Part shown: one piece after another, positions 39,360 to 52,681 of the stretch
Layout of the letters: each line of letters begins with the position of its first letter
Position numbering within the stretch: the first letter of the stretch is position 1
Assembly: GCA_013397695.1 (NCBI GenBank)
Contig: VYZI01000085.1
Coordinates: forward strand, 1,037,914-1,101,913
Length of the DNA: 64,000 nucleotides
Reading direction: 5' to 3'
Source: Centropus unirufus
Taxonomy: Eukaryota > Chordata > Aves > Cuculiformes > Centropidae
The notes under the pieces: generated by a model
Seen by the model: the letters and a program-made list of their open reading frames with translations, nothing else
Told to the model about the DNA's origin: nothing
Database searches by the model: none
Translations under genes and position numbers: made by a program

Positions 39360-39680
39360 TGTAATTACATGTTGCATGATTTACCAGCCAGTGCGAGGCC
39401 ACAGTAGATCTGCAGACGATGTCTACGCTCGCTTTACAGCAGCGCTTGAGTAAGGCATTGCTCTGGTTTGATCCTGATGACATGCCATTTATAAACGGTG
39501 ACTGATAAATCTAATGCCTCTGAAATCAGATAAAACTTTGATAAATGGCTTCTGAGTGAGCAGGCTGCAATAGCTACTCCTGGCCACGCTTAGCCACCCT
39601 GCTGCAATCAGCACCATTTTGTTTAATCGAGTTCAGACAACAATACGTTTGAAAGCTATCACATCACTGTGAGATGGGAA
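39360..39680. promoter_or_regulatory. Candidate enhancer with paired TGATAAAT sites
   Basis: TGATAAAT occurs at 39503-39510 and 39539-39546. The second copy lies in CTTTGATAAATGG, which contains the CTTTGAT core of TCF/LEF sites. Also present are CATTTATAAAC, CAGATAAAA (GATA type), GTTTAATCGAG and several CpGs (GTGCGAGG, CTACGCTCGC, CAGCGCTTGAG). Site density and composition differ from the flanks. Function is inferred. Confidence 0.32.
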
Positions 39681-40186
39681 GATATTCTTTTCCTGAAGAA
39701 TACGTTGAGACAGAAAACTGCAAAAAACTAAACTCGTTGTAGCAGTTTTTATAGCATAAGTGCTCACAAGGAAACTCACACAATTTTAAAGATGACTTTT
39801 ATTCCAAGGCATTTTCCAATATTTTGTGGTGGTAAGACTTGAGAAGATCCTCTAGCAGAATCAAGCACACATGGTAACACAAGCGTTTTCTCCAGCAGTG
39901 GTGGAAAAAAATTGGAATTTTACAGTCAACACAAACTAAAATTGTTCCAAGACTGCTAATGCCATGCCACTTCTTCTCTATAGTCAGGGAATTCTCCATA
40001 AAAACAGAAGGAATTACAGTGATGCCAAAGAGCACAAGGCTCAGAAGATAAAGTCAGTGCTGATTTTATATCCAGAGCACATCAGCCGACTGGGCAGAAT
40101 AAGCTAACAACTCATAGATACTAAATGCTTCCTATTTACAGCTTCCCTCTGGATTCCAGGAACAGGTCTTGGGTGGCTGAGTGCAG

Positions 40187-40233
40187 AAGGATTATATTCA
40201 TGTTCCTTCATAGGAAGGATTATATTCATGTTC
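40187..40233. repeat. 28-bp spaced direct repeat (19-bp core)
   Basis: AAGGATTATATTCATGTTC occurs at 40187-40205 and again at 40215-40233, with a 9-base spacer. It is a partial tandem duplication with a 28-bp period. Confidence 0.93.
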
Positions 40234-42309
40234 ATTTGATCTTCACCCAGCGGGACCAAATTTCCAGATTAGGAAGTGATTTTTGAAACAGAATGGTAGC
40301 ACTGTGTCTTTTACTTTCTTAACCTGGTTAGCACCCACACGAGGCAAAGGATTTCATTCTAAAGTGAAATGTTATTAGTTGGGTTTTTGAATTTCGCTCT
40401 GAACCAAATCAAGGGAGCAGAACAGAGTTGCAGGGTTTCCAGTTGACAAAGCCAGAAGACAAATCAGCAATTAGGAGGGGGCTGGGTCAGCAATTACCTA
40501 GCAAATATATTATTCTGTTTTTCCACAAGAACAGTCTATACGTCTTCAACTAGGAAGAAGGTACATGTTGAACCAATATTTGGAAGAGAATAGCTTCTCC
40601 ATTCCCCAAGGAAGGAGGCTGCTCAGGTAAGTGATAGTAAGATCTAAAGCAAATGCTGAAATAATCTAGTGCAAGCACTGCTCTAGCAGTGGTTTTCTTA
40701 GGAACAGAAGACATAAGTGAAACCATTCCATAAAGAAGCCAAAGGACAGCATCAAGGTTTTTAGGGAACAGTGACGAATCCCGTTTCTTAGCCCTTAACA
40801 TCTTCCACGAGAAAAGAGCAGAACAGCCAAACAGTGGACTCATGATGAACTGCAAAGCAACTGGATCGTGCACCAAATAGTCAAAATTAAAATCAAAGTC
40901 CTACAATAATAAGAGTTCCCAGGTAAGGTCTACACATTGCTACGTGCTTTTCTTTTCACCTATAGTGAACTGTAGCCAACTACAGAATAATGCAAAATCA
41001 CCTAGTACACCAAATTTCATTCTCAAACACAATCTCTCCTTTGTCTTTAAAAATTAAACGAGAAGCGGAATTATCCAGATAAAGATTTGACTTGATCTAA
41101 ATGAGTAACTTTCACCTAGTCACACGGAATGACAAATGGAAAACTTTTCCAAACTGCAGGTACACAATTAAATTCTGCTATCGAATTAAATAATTGGGAC
41201 GGCCACAACATATGCAACATCACTCCAATCACTGCATCCCTGCTTGGTGACTATTAATCTTTCTCTGCGTTTCCATTTCATCTTGGAATGAGAACAAAAT
41301 GATAAAGAGATAAACCCAGCTAGTACAGTACACAATAGAGTACAATGTTTCCTAATTTAACCCTCCACTGATTAGCGTGAACTTGCCAGTATTTCCAGAG
41401 TACAGCAAATATAAATGGTTAGGATATATATGAAGCATCTAAACATTTGGTTCAAACAACTATTTCACCTTTTCATTGAGATTTACTCTCAGAGCACAAT
41501 TGACCCCACCTTGAAAACCGTGGGACAACCAACCACTGATCTCCACAGATCTATTAATTATTTCATATTGGAGTTCCATTGGTTTTTGAGGGAAGAGTTC
41601 AAACTGCAGTAAACAGGACCAATCCCTACAGCCATTTAAATCAGAATTTGGCAACGGGTCAGCTGTGCCCGAGTTGCTCCTAAAATTCAGTCTTGCTTTT
41701 GTTTTACCTTTGGTAAAGAAGGAATAGGAAAGAGTAGAGAAGAAGGAATAAAATCTACTAGATAGCAATATTCAATGACAATATTTCTTTCGTAGGAGAT
41801 TATTGAGTGAAATATGATATTTCTTCTCCTCTCCAAAAGACTTCTTGAGCTAAAATTTCAGCCTCAGCTACACAAATCCACTTTAGCACCTTACCCATTG
41901 TCCTAGGTGTACACACAAAGGAAGGATCTTGAACAGGAAATTAAGGCAAAAGTGCTGGGAGCATAACGAGAAGATGCACGAGCTCCTCCTTGTTCAAGAA
42001 ACAGAGTCCTGAATCATACTGGAAAAAAGTCATGGACAGGATAAACTAAACTTCAACTTTGACTTCATTAGGTTATCTCTTGTGACAATTTTGCATAAAC
42101 CAATTTGAATTCTCCAGACACATTCAGAACGAGAAGAAAGGAGGGGAGGATGGGGATGAGACACACTGAAATCCCATCCATCTGCTTTGTACCAGAGCTT
42201 CATAAACCTCTCTGTTTTGGATTCATAAGAGAAGTGTTGACATTGATAGCTATGAGTCGGCATAGCTTTGCTTTGAATTTTGAAAAACTCTATAAATCAT
42301 GGAAAAAGC

Positions 42310-42490
42310 ATGATCTCCTCCCAAACAATCTTATCTTTCTTATCTTCCTATCTACTTTCTTCTGTAATCTGCATGCTTCCCTTTTAAATTTCCCTTTCTA
42401 CTATTCATCTCTCCATGATTTTTCTTATCTGACACATTTCTTTCTTTCTCAAATTTGCTTATGAAAGGATACTTCTCCTTCAAACAGTTG
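42310..42490. repeat. Pyrimidine-rich tract
   Basis: About 180 bases on the plus strand are dominated by C and T, with recurring CTTTCTT, CTTATCTT and TTTCTTTC. It is not a clean microsatellite. Lack of purines removes stop codons and accounts for the 119-codon open frame that runs through it (42105-42464). Confidence 0.7.
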
Positions 42491-45400
42491 CTCTGATGAC
42501 CTCCTTGGCAGTTCTCATCTAACCCCAAAAATCCTTCTGTTTTGACTGTTACATTCCAAATGAATATTCCTCACCAGACTGCATAGACTTAATGCAACAC
42601 AGACCAGAAGAACAAAGACACTAATATTCACATGTCAAGAGCAAGGCAAAGGCAATATTATTAAACTGTAATAAAGTAATTAAAAGGGAATTAAATATTT
42701 CTGACTTTTTTTTTGTACCTCTGTACCTTACATAGAATAAAATTAAAAATTTTGGGCAAACAACTTGTATTTAATAGAGATCAATTGAACATGAAATCAC
42801 AGCACACAATTGCAAGAGATCTATTCTGATCAAAACTGGCATTTTCCTGGAGAGTAAAGCCAAAGTAAAAGTGGCATAAACCTAAAAATGATACTTTTCA
42901 TCAACTGTTTATTTGATTCCACAATATGAATGGCTATGAATGACCCTTCGTTAAAAGGTAGAGGACACCATTCTCAAGTGATTGTCAGATATGGCCCGTC
43001 TTGTTATTAAAAAGATACCCAACATGGTACTAGTGATACACAAGGCACTTGAAAGAAACTAAAGAAAAAATTAGAGAGATTATACTGTTTCCACAAAATA
43101 GATGCTTATTTCCATATATTGATGAAAACAAAGTACCAAATAATCTGCTAAATGATCACTAACAACTGGTAACTGCAGCAGGATGAAGAGATCTTATTAA
43201 AGAATGCTTTCATTCTGCTCTCCAAGAGGCATTTTGACTATTTGTTGCAGCTAAGAAAACTGGAAGTAATGCAATATCACATTAATAGAAGTGGCAGAGA
43301 GAGCACGCAAGTCCAGAAACATGTTAATAGTTCTAATATTTTCAGTGAAATTCTGAGAAAGCCTACTTTAAGACTCACAACATAAGTTATCCAAGTTCAA
43401 AGGGATGAGCACTAAAAAGCTGGGATTTGGGGAAGCATATTTTATGCCTAAAAGAATCAGCTTTTGATTAAGCAATTGACTTTTATAGTAAATAACATTA
43501 AAATAAAGAACTTTAATTTCATCGATATTATAACATCAAAATACAAAAAACCACTAACTGCCAAGTCCAAATGTTTTCCATTATGTTTAAAGAAAATAAG
43601 GGACAAGTTCTGTGGGAACTTGACATTTATCATTCAAGTGAGAAGAGATCTCGTGAATCTCAAATAACACAGCTAAGAGCAAGTTAAGTGATCCTTTTTT
43701 TTTTCCCGCAGATGGAATAATGCTACATCTTCCGACACCCCTGATGTATTCAGTTTCGGTTGTGTAATGACATGCAAAGGTTTCAGGAGAAATGTGGAAA
43801 GTAGAAAACCTGCTGTCCTCCTGAAATCGTCATAGCAGACACAGGGTAAACCTGCTCAGCAGAGCATCTGTTACTCCCAGCTGATTCACATATCGCATGA
43901 CAAAAAATTAAAGAAGGTACTTCCATCTTCCGCACACAAACACTCCCAGTCTCATCGCATGAAACATTACCTGTCTCAAGTTTAGATTTCAGTTTATCGT
44001 ATATGATGCCTTAGACACATTATGTGTCATATATTACTACATTATATATATCAGTCCATATATTTTATTTTTAATTTCTGATTGATACTAAGCTACTGTT
44101 TTCAAAAAAAGTGAGTGAAGTACCTTTGCTAATTAACACAACAAATTTAAGTATTTTACTAAAGGATTGCTAATTCCTAGTTTACAAAATTAATCTGTAG
44201 CCTCTAGGTAATCCAACAAACTGCCCATACCTTGTACTCTTGAAGATCATTTAACTCTGAGCTTAACACTAAACTCAGCCTCCACCTATCATGTGAGCTT
44301 CCAAGAATGTAGTTAAACCCCTGCTCCTGGAAGTGCTGAAATTCCGATGTACACAACTGCAAACAAAATTTATGTCATCACCTACTACAGGCAAAGAGAT
44401 GAGACAGGTATCATTTAAACTTCCCTTCCCACTTCTTTACTATGAAGGCACAGGATTAATCCAAACAGATTTGAGACACATTGTAACAAGGATTCTAACT
44501 CAAAAGTCATTTTTTCCTTGACATTTTTCAGTCATCTTACTATCAAAACATTAAATCACACACCCAAATAATATGATCTTGCAACTAAATTCAGACAAGG
44601 ATTATCAGTGATTCTTTAATTAAAAAGATACCCTTTCAGGATTCTCTCCTTTTGGTTTAATAGAAACAGTTTTCCCCTTGATTTCTAAATGCATACAAAA
44701 AAATCCAGCATTTCAGATGCATTAAAAAATTATTAACTAAAGACTAACAAACAGAAAATAAGACAGTTGCTCAAAGATTTCTGGTGTTTTCTCCTTTGGT
44801 TTATTCACTTCCCAGGTCTGCACAAACCCAGGAGGGTCACAGTGAAGAAGCAGCCTTGTGAAAACTGAAAAGCATGACACAGGGTTGGCAGAAAATTCAA
44901 GTGCTGCAGTCAATAGAGCTGTTTAAGCAAAGGTCACTTTAAGATGATTCCTCTATCGAGATAGACCAGGATAAAGTGCATTTTATGTGTTTCTACTTGT
45001 GTATTAGAGCCATCCTTAAAAGAAAGATAACTGAAAAAGATAAGGAGATTTTAATAGCTTGAGGAAAATAATACTCTCTTCCACTTTGCTTTGAATTATT
45101 GCCTAATGCGAAAGTTAATTTTCACAACTTTATGCAGAAATAACATTGTCATAATGGAAAAGCACATCCTCGGCAACCACCAGGCCATTCCTTCTGTACA
45201 GAACATTTCAAGTGAACCATTTTTGACTAGAGCAAGTCCACCAAAAGAACAGAAGCCTATTAAGCAACCAAAAGACTTGAAAAGGACTAGATGGAATCAT
45301 TAAAAGGAAGAGATTATAAAGTTAAGCTAAAGAAAACCCTCAGGAAGTTCTATGCCCTTCTAACAAAATAAAAAGTACAAAAATATTCAAAAGCCAACAT

Positions 45401-48400
45401 GGTACCTCATTTTGTATACCCAAGAAGCGTAATTCATGTAAATGATAGACTTCCTATTTTTCAATTATTTTGGAACAGGTACAAGCAAGTAGGAAGGATG
45501 TCCCATCAAAATATATATTAGTATTTCCAAAAAATTAAACCAGTATCAAATACATAAAGAACACTGGATAACTGAATAAGATATCAACTAGCGTGACTTT
45601 CTGCAACTCCCGAATCAACCAAAGTTGGCACAATTATTTGCTATGTTTTTTAAGCTAACCCGTAAAAAGCAACTTATTCAGTGGTAAAAATCAAATTAGA
45701 CTCAAACCCAAGCCATTTTTCCTATTGAAAATACAAGTTATAAACTTTATACTTTGTTTAAAAAACAATTTCATAGCTAAGTGAGCTATGTTTTACCTGA
45801 ACATGCATTCTCATTAAAAGCAAAGTAAATATCTCTGAATGCAGACATATTCCATGCCATTCTCTTTATTACTTAATTTCCCAGGTATCTCAGCATGATC
45901 TGAATAAATTATGCTGACAATACAACAATATAAATGATAAATCAACAACACCATTTTAGTGATATATAGCATGAAATGTAAATAATAACCAGCACCACTA
46001 ATTGGCTCGCTACCCAGCAACAAATCAGTAAGTAAGCTGTTTCACTGGTAATGCTTCAGCTGTGCACCACCCTAATCATTAACATTTCTAGCTATTCTAA
46101 GCTTTTTCTCCTATTGTTTTGTGTAAGAGATTTTACTGTATCACAAAAAATAAAGGGGAAAAAAAAAACCCTCCTCATTGACAGCATCTGGATATTCTGA
46201 CCGAACTCCTTTTATGCAATAGCAGAAACATTAGTAAATGAATCACTTGAAATATGAAATCAGAACATGCTTTCCTTGAAAAGCTAAAATAGAACACGGA
46301 GAGACTGAAGATATTTACCAGCCCAGGAAATTATCAATAACTAGAGGAGTCCATAGTCTTTGCAGAGTTTATTCTCTAAAGAGCAAAGATGAAAACAGAC
46401 GTGTAAATGCTGTTTTCCATCATAGGCTAAAGATTCCCTGACCCTTGATGGAGAATAGGAATCCTCCTTTGGCCCAGAGACTTCCAAGGAGTTGCTTACC
46501 TCAGGAGCTCTTGCTCCCATGGGGCACAGGCTTTCCTCTGCCGAGCAATGGAAGGACCCCAACACCGCTCCGTGCAGCTTCACTCCCTCCTTCCCAGCCT
46601 GTACAGAGCTCCCCATGCTGAAGGAGGGGACCCAAAGGAAGGGCGAGATCATACAAGCCACAGCGGTAGTTCATCCATTTCAGCATTCTCTCACCCAAAA
46701 GGAACAGGTTCCAGGCTTGAGTGAAAAGGAAACTAAAATTGCAAATATCCCAACGGGACTCTTAATGAGCTTTGTCCCAGGATAAATTTTCCTACTTTAT
46801 TTCATTGCATTTGTGAGAGTTGCCTTGTGTACATGGATGCGATCTTATTTGGTTTTCTAATCCTGCCACACTTTTCACTCCAAAGATGTTGCTCATCTCC
46901 AAGTCATGTCCCGCAGAGCATCAAGCCCTCCTCTTTATCAGTTCTCAGCTTGTTGGTACAACCTCTTGGTTTGCACCGTGGGACAAAGCCAAGAAAGAAA
47001 CCATATCCCTTGTGTAAATGACTCATTTGCCATAAAATCCCACTCATCTTCTCATTCATTTCTAGTAAGTTCGCTTATTTTCTTTCTTTGTACGTAGATT
47101 TCTTTGTGCTCCTGGATATTTTTATGACTATTCCTGTTCCCTTCCTGTTTACGATGTGCAGACTTTCAAGCAGAAAGGTCTGAATTCATCAGTGTAGTCA
47201 AGGCAAGAGGATATCACTGATAGGTATCATAATATTTGCAGTATTATTTTCCAACCCATTCTTTATTCATCCAACCATTTTGTTTGCTGCTAAGACCACC
47301 GCTGTGAACTGAGCAGCGTTTTTTATTGAGCTGTCTACACTAATGACGATCAGGGGGAACCCCCATCCCCAATGAAAGAAATGGCAAAACTCCCAGAGAC
47401 TTCAGTAGGATCTGAATTTCACTGAAGTTCTTTCTATCAAGGAGTTATAGCTAATTTACAATTCAATCAATGGTTATGAGTACTGCAAATAATTCTATAC
47501 AATTTACATTGCAGGAAATCTGTCAAAACTGAGTAGATTTGAATTTCTGCTCCCTAATTGCTTAAATCAGTTAGATCTCCGGAATTCCTCAGAGGTTTCT
47601 ATGGACTTGTCTAAGCAAAAATTGTTGTCATTTATACTTTTCTTCCTTTTACTTTGCCTTCCTGCTTTGCACACTTTTACTTCACCCTTCACATTGCAAA
47701 TAAATCAAATAAATATACCAAATACATGAGCTTTAATACTGGGTCTCTTGGAGCTCACTGTTAAATTTTACCTATTCTCAATAATGACTAGTTTTCTGGT
47801 ATTTTTCCAAAGGTCCATACTCATTTAATTAAGCTGGGTTTTTCTTCTGTAGCTGCCCATTCCTTGATAAATGTAAATATTTCTAGTAGTCCGAGAGGTA
47901 TTTATGATGATGTCACTATTCCCACCATATGTGCCCATTTATAAGTATTTTTGAATTGTTATTATTGTTGCTAGTTTTTTAAATCCCAGTATTCTCTTTT
48001 CCCCTTAAATTCAAAACTGAAGAGTTTCTATTCTGGAAATAGGGCAGAAGAAGAAAGAAGGAGAAATTGGCAACTTGAGAATTAAAGGTAACAATCCTCA
48101 TTGCATGCCTACAAGTGGATATCTACAATTTATAATTCCGTTTTATGGCACTGTTGGATGTGGCATATTTATATAAATCTGAAAATACTCTATTTGCAAA
48201 AGTCCCGACCATCTCCTGCTCATTGATCCATCAGTTTCAGAACAAAACAATGTAGACAAAGGAGCTGAACACGACTTTTGTTCCAAAGTCTTACTAATAT
48301 TACAATGCTTGGTAACGCGGTCTATGGCATTTCTTGATGGAGCACGGACCCATTAGCATAAACCTTATGCAGAATATAAAGTTTTCAGGACATTAGGGAG

Positions 48401-49123
48401 TTTTGCATGGATCTAGACTGTATGACACCCAAGGAACCAGCTTGTTTGCAAATAATCTCAGATTTCTAACAGATCCTGTGGTACTCTATAAAGAATATGC
48501 ATGTTAGTGCACACCTCGGTGAACAGGGAGCTGGGAGCCCTTAGGTGAACTGCTCGAGTTATTCAGTGCGGAACTCAGTCCTCTCATCCTACGGGGGTTC
48601 TCCATTTCTTAAGTCTTCAATTTAATAAACACATCAAAATTAACAAATTGGCAATTCACAAGGAATTAATACGGTTCAGGCTTGTTTGTATAAGCACTTA
48701 AGTGTTTTACTAAACAGGAGCTTGAGATAACGCCTATTACTTTTTTCCTCTCGGTTACCCTTTTAGTTTTATACTGCTGAGGCAGCACCGTTGCCACATG
48801 CCAACTCTGACCAGCCTCTAATTCAGGATGACCCTGGTGTTTAAAGCATCCTTTCCTGGGACAGTAAGGCATCAGGCCAATGATAAGACTCTCTCTAATG
48901 AGACAGGAATAATACAGCTATTACAAAACACGACGCAATTATTTTCTAAAAATATAAGAACATAATAACTAAAAGAAAAGCTATGAAAAAAATCACAGAG
49001 ATGGTTAAAATTGATTCGTCACAAAATTAATATATTGGGATACCAATGGCTGCTGTAATATAATTTCTCAATAAAATGTAAAAACCTGATGTTATTTCTT
49101 TAAAACCTCTTTCCAGGGGAGAG

Positions 49124-49159
49124 ATATATATATGTGTGTATATATATATACACATATAT
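49124..49159. repeat. TA/TG-rich imperfect palindrome
   Basis: Alternating TA and GT units form an inverted repeat. ATATATGTG (49128-49136) pairs with CACATATAT (49151-49159), and the intervening GTATATATATATA is largely self-complementary. It could extrude as a cruciform, but is most simply a compound microsatellite. Confidence 0.8.
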
Positions 49160-50161
49160 CCGTGACAGAGGAATGCTGCTTCACTCTAAATGGGTGGATG
49201 CAGGAACAGCTGTCACATTATCCTTTGCTAATAAAGTTGCAAAGTTCTCCCCTACCCCTACTCTTCCATGGTGTATCCATGCTTGTGGACATGCAAGTCA
49301 TCCCAAATGCAGACAGTTCCTGGTAGTATATATGTTTCTTGCTTTCAATAACAACAGGTTTAATTTTGTTTAACATTTTAAGATGAAGTCAAAACATTTT
49401 TGCATTTGGCATACGCTGGCAGCAAATAAAATGATCCTGACGAATGGCATAAAACTATTAATTATGTTTTGTGCACTCTATTGTTAGTGTATTGCTTGCG
49501 TGGTTAAAAATTAACTCTATGATCTTATTTAAAACAATACATGTGTCACTTCAGACATTCCTAAAAAGGATGCTTAGTAATAATAAATAGGTGCACTTGT
49601 CAAGAGAAATTTGCTAAGAAAGTGAATTCAAGCATCTTAAATAGACAAAAGAAAGCAACCATGAATTATCTCAGGATAATATTTTATTTTTTTTAAAGAT
49701 TCCCCTCTCTGTTTTTTTTCATTGGTGAATGTGAGATATGCAGATAAAGCTGATAGATGTTTCACGATCATATGGGCATTCCAGAGACTCCAGACAACTT
49801 TAAATGCTTCGATGTCTGGGAAAAGGGTCAGACTATATCATAGTGCCTATATTATAAACACTAATAATATTTGTAAGGATAACTTGAACAATTTGAAAGC
49901 ATAACTGTCAAAGTTCTTTTTAAACAGGGCACACAGCAGGTAACACATCAGCATTCCCATCCCCACATGCAGTGATGCAACAGGAATAAATAAGACTTTG
50001 GAAGTCAAATCTGTACAAAAATAAGTGTGCAAATAACTTAGGTAAGTGCTCAGGCAGTCACAAAACATCAGGCAAACATCAGCTCACATAGTTTCAGAGA
50101 TATAAAATTTGCCTGCATAATCTTAGAAAGCAGGTTTGAAAATCTAGCTTTTTGAACCTAC

Positions 50162-50237
50162 CTCTCTGTAGGGACATCACGAGGTTCACAAGGGCATGCA
50201 TTTTCCTGGTGACAAGGTATCTTCTTAATTCCATGAT
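50162..50237 (-). CDS. Possible 76-nt exon
   Basis: The minus-strand acceptor GTGTTATCTCTATTTAG and the donor AGAGAG|GTAGGT enclose 76 bases with two open frames: IMELRRYLVTRKMHALVNLV (phase 0 to 1) or HGIKKIPCHQENACPCEPRD (phase 1 to 2). Either can follow one form of the candidate at 54527-54735. That ambiguity shows how little phase agreement proves here. Confidence 0.16.
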
Positions 50238-51116
50238 CTAAATAGAGATAACACATTTCTCAAAAAATGCACCTACTTTATCAGGACAAATTTGTTCTAA
50301 CATCTGCTATGTTTTCCCAAGACAGGTGAAATAGCCTGCACAAAAGAAGTGGTTTCCTTTTTCTGGGGTTTTTTGTTGGGTTTTTTCCATAATTTACGAA
50401 ACTTACAGAGGCTTCATTTTCATCACATATTTCTTTTTCTCCCCCTGAAAATTTGTTTATTGTTCATGATCACTTTGTATTCCCAACACCAACTGGGAGA
50501 AACCAAAAGAGCAAAAGTTCATGCCCAGTACCCCAAAAAAACAACCCCATAAGTACAGAGGGTGAAGAAGTCCTCAAACTAAAAGGTGGGTAGGAAGCGG
50601 TCACTGGCTCAGAGGAGATGCTTGTGGTCCACATCGGTTTTCCATTCAGTCAGTACTGAATGACTTGGGTACATCAGAGTCACCCTCAAAGCCATGACGA
50701 AGCTCACCAGAAGAGTGAGCAATTCCACCAAAACAGGAGGGGCATGTTTAAACATCCCCACTCTAACAGCAGGATTTGCCAGCACCACCACGGCACAGGG
50801 ATGAGCAAAGCTCAGAGAGGCAATATCTGGGTTGACAGCGAAATCTGCATATGTAAAATCTTCTTAGGCACTGTCAGAAAAGCTGTCATGGAACTGAGCA
50901 GAGAGGGCATTTTGGAGCTGCGTTATGGGCTGAAAATTTCCAAAGCTTTTGTGAAGGAAGATACCACACGCAAAGTTTTGACTAGAACAGAATTTTTCTT
51001 AGGAAATTACAACCATTTATACATGGCATTTAATACTAAAATTCTAAACAACATACCCCTTTCAATTAGCTGTATTTTTGGTCTGAATTTGTCAGTTGAT
51101 GGGTTGCCTCACTCTT

Positions 51117-51744
51117 TCAATCATAGCATGTTTGGAGGTGGAAGGGGCCCTTATAGATCATCCAGTTCCACCACCCCTGCAATGAGCAGGGCCATCTCTA
51201 ACTCAACCAGGTTGCTCAAAGTCTCTTCCAACCTGACCTTGAATGTTTCCAGGGATGGGTCGCCCGCTACCTCCCTCAAAAACCCAGGACAGGGTTTCAC
51301 TAACCTCACTGTGAAGAATTTCTTCCTTGTATCCAGTCTAAACATATCTTCACTGAGTTTAAAACCATTACTCTTTGTCTAGTCACAACACCTCCCCCCT
51401 TGCTTAAAAGTCTGTCCCCATCTTTCCTGCAGCCCCTTTCAGTACTGGAAGCTGCTCCAAGGGCTCCCCCAAGCCTTCTCTTCTCCAGGTCAAACAAGCC
51501 CAGCTCTCTCCATCTGTTTTTGTAGAGGAGGTGCTCCAGCCCTTGGATCATCTCCATGGCCTCCCCTGGACCCACTCCAACAGCTCCACGTCCTTCCTGA
51601 GCTGAGGACTCCAGAACTGGACGCAGGGCTTCAAGTGAGGTCTCAGCAGAGCCAGGTAGAGGGGCAGAATCCCCTCCCGTGACCTGCTGGTCCCACTTTA
51701 GATGTGGCTCAGGATACGCTTGTCCTTCTGGGCTGCGAGCGCAC
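51117..51744 (-). mobile_element. CR1 LINE, 5'-truncated, 3' end at the left
   Basis: About 630 bp of CR1 non-LTR retrotransposon lying on the minus strand. The left edge carries the CR1 3' tail as seen on the plus strand: TCATAG, then a diverged version of the tail sequence GGTTTGGGTTGGAAGGGACC, followed by the ATCATCCAGTTCCACCACCC block. Read on the minus strand, two frames together keep the end of the reverse-transcriptase ORF: a WRELGLFDLEKRRLGG stretch within 51306-51746, then FRLDTRKKFFTVRLVK and PSLETFKVRLEETLSNLV within 51151-51345. Both are typical of the CR1 polymerase C-terminus. The switch of frame between them, a CVLRS-type loss of the middle section and substitutions show a dead copy. 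Homology ends abruptly after GAGCGCAC near 51744, which I read as 5' truncation, normal for CR1 insertions. The 146-codon open frame here is this relic, not a host gene. Confidence 0.93.
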
Positions 51745-51746
51745 AT
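51151..51746 (-). pseudogene. Remnant of CR1 reverse-transcriptase ORF C-terminus
   Basis: The last part of the CR1 ORF2 polyprotein (endonuclease plus reverse transcriptase, which copies CR1 RNA at a nicked target) survives in two overlapping minus-strand frames. The upstream frame (51306-51746) has the ELGLF-LEKRR motif that lies just after the polymerase domain. The downstream frame (51151-51345) has RKKFFTVRLVK and LETFKVRLEETLSNL, close to the natural C-terminus. The catalytic palm motifs and the endonuclease are absent because the copy is 5'-truncated. At least one frameshift separates the two pieces, so no functional protein is possible. Confidence 0.88.
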
Positions 51747-52681
51747 AAATGTGCCAATCTACGCAAATCTTTCCGAGCAAGAACACATTCCTATTATGGT
51801 TCATGGGCAAGAAAAAGGAAAAATACATTCTTACCAGAAAGGCAATCAATCAACTTTTCTAAGATTTTTGCACCAGCATGAAGATCATTACCTGAAATTC
51901 AGATGTCATGAGGCAAGTGGGAAAAAGATTGGCCAAAGGCAGCAAATATTCACAGAGAGAGAGGCAGCATGGCAATACAGGGAGACCTTCTCCAGGCCTC
52001 GGTGCACACAGCTGCGCTTAGAGGAAGGCGCCCTTTCTGTGAATAATGCAGAAATGCCTCCAGAAATTACAAAAACAGCCTAGGATTTTCCTTTTGTTCT
52101 TTTTAAAAAGAACAACTTCTTTCATTGCCTTTTTGTAAATCCTTAGCAGTATGTTATCATACTGTTTATACGTGAAGACAGCACTGTGGCAAAACTTGTT
52201 ATTGATCATGGTTTAAATTGTCTGAGGAATTCTCTCTGAGACTTATGAAAGAAGCTAAGTATCTTTTGTGGGTAATTTCCTCCTTTTATTTTCCCCACTT
52301 CATTTATTTTGCTAACTGCAATGGGCACACACATCTCACCACATAATGTTTCAGCACCTTTGAACAATTTCTAATGACTTTTGTCCTCCATATATGGACA
52401 TAGGAACGCTTGGAATGTAAAATATATATGTTTTTAGACAACAAACCGTCTTACATCAGCTAATACGTTAACTATTTTGTGTGCCCCAGAAACTCAGATT
52501 TGGAGAGAGAAAGAACACTTAAGGATTTCCGATCAACCCAATGATTTCTTGAAGTATAACCATGGTATTTTACACATACAAACTGTACCCAACAGCAAAT
52601 ATGAACTAAAAGCTTGGAGAAAGTGATGGGTTACCTAAAAAACTCTTAGTTGCAGAAGTAAAGAAACACATAAAGAAGAAA

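Larger units (their letters stand above)
39681..50161. other. Non-coding AT-rich DNA
   Basis: About 10 kb without a recognised gene or transposon. A GC-richer minus-strand block at 46500-46617 has a good acceptor (GGTCCCCTCCTTCAG) and donor (CTGAG|GTAAGC) and could be an exon of a non-coding transcript. Other items are the direct repeat at 40187-40233, the pyrimidine tract at 42310-42490 and the palindrome at 49124-49159. Confidence 0.58.

Noticed and set aside
51679..52083. 134-codon plus-strand frame
   Set aside because: Its first part is the antisense of the CR1 relic and the rest is featureless unique DNA.
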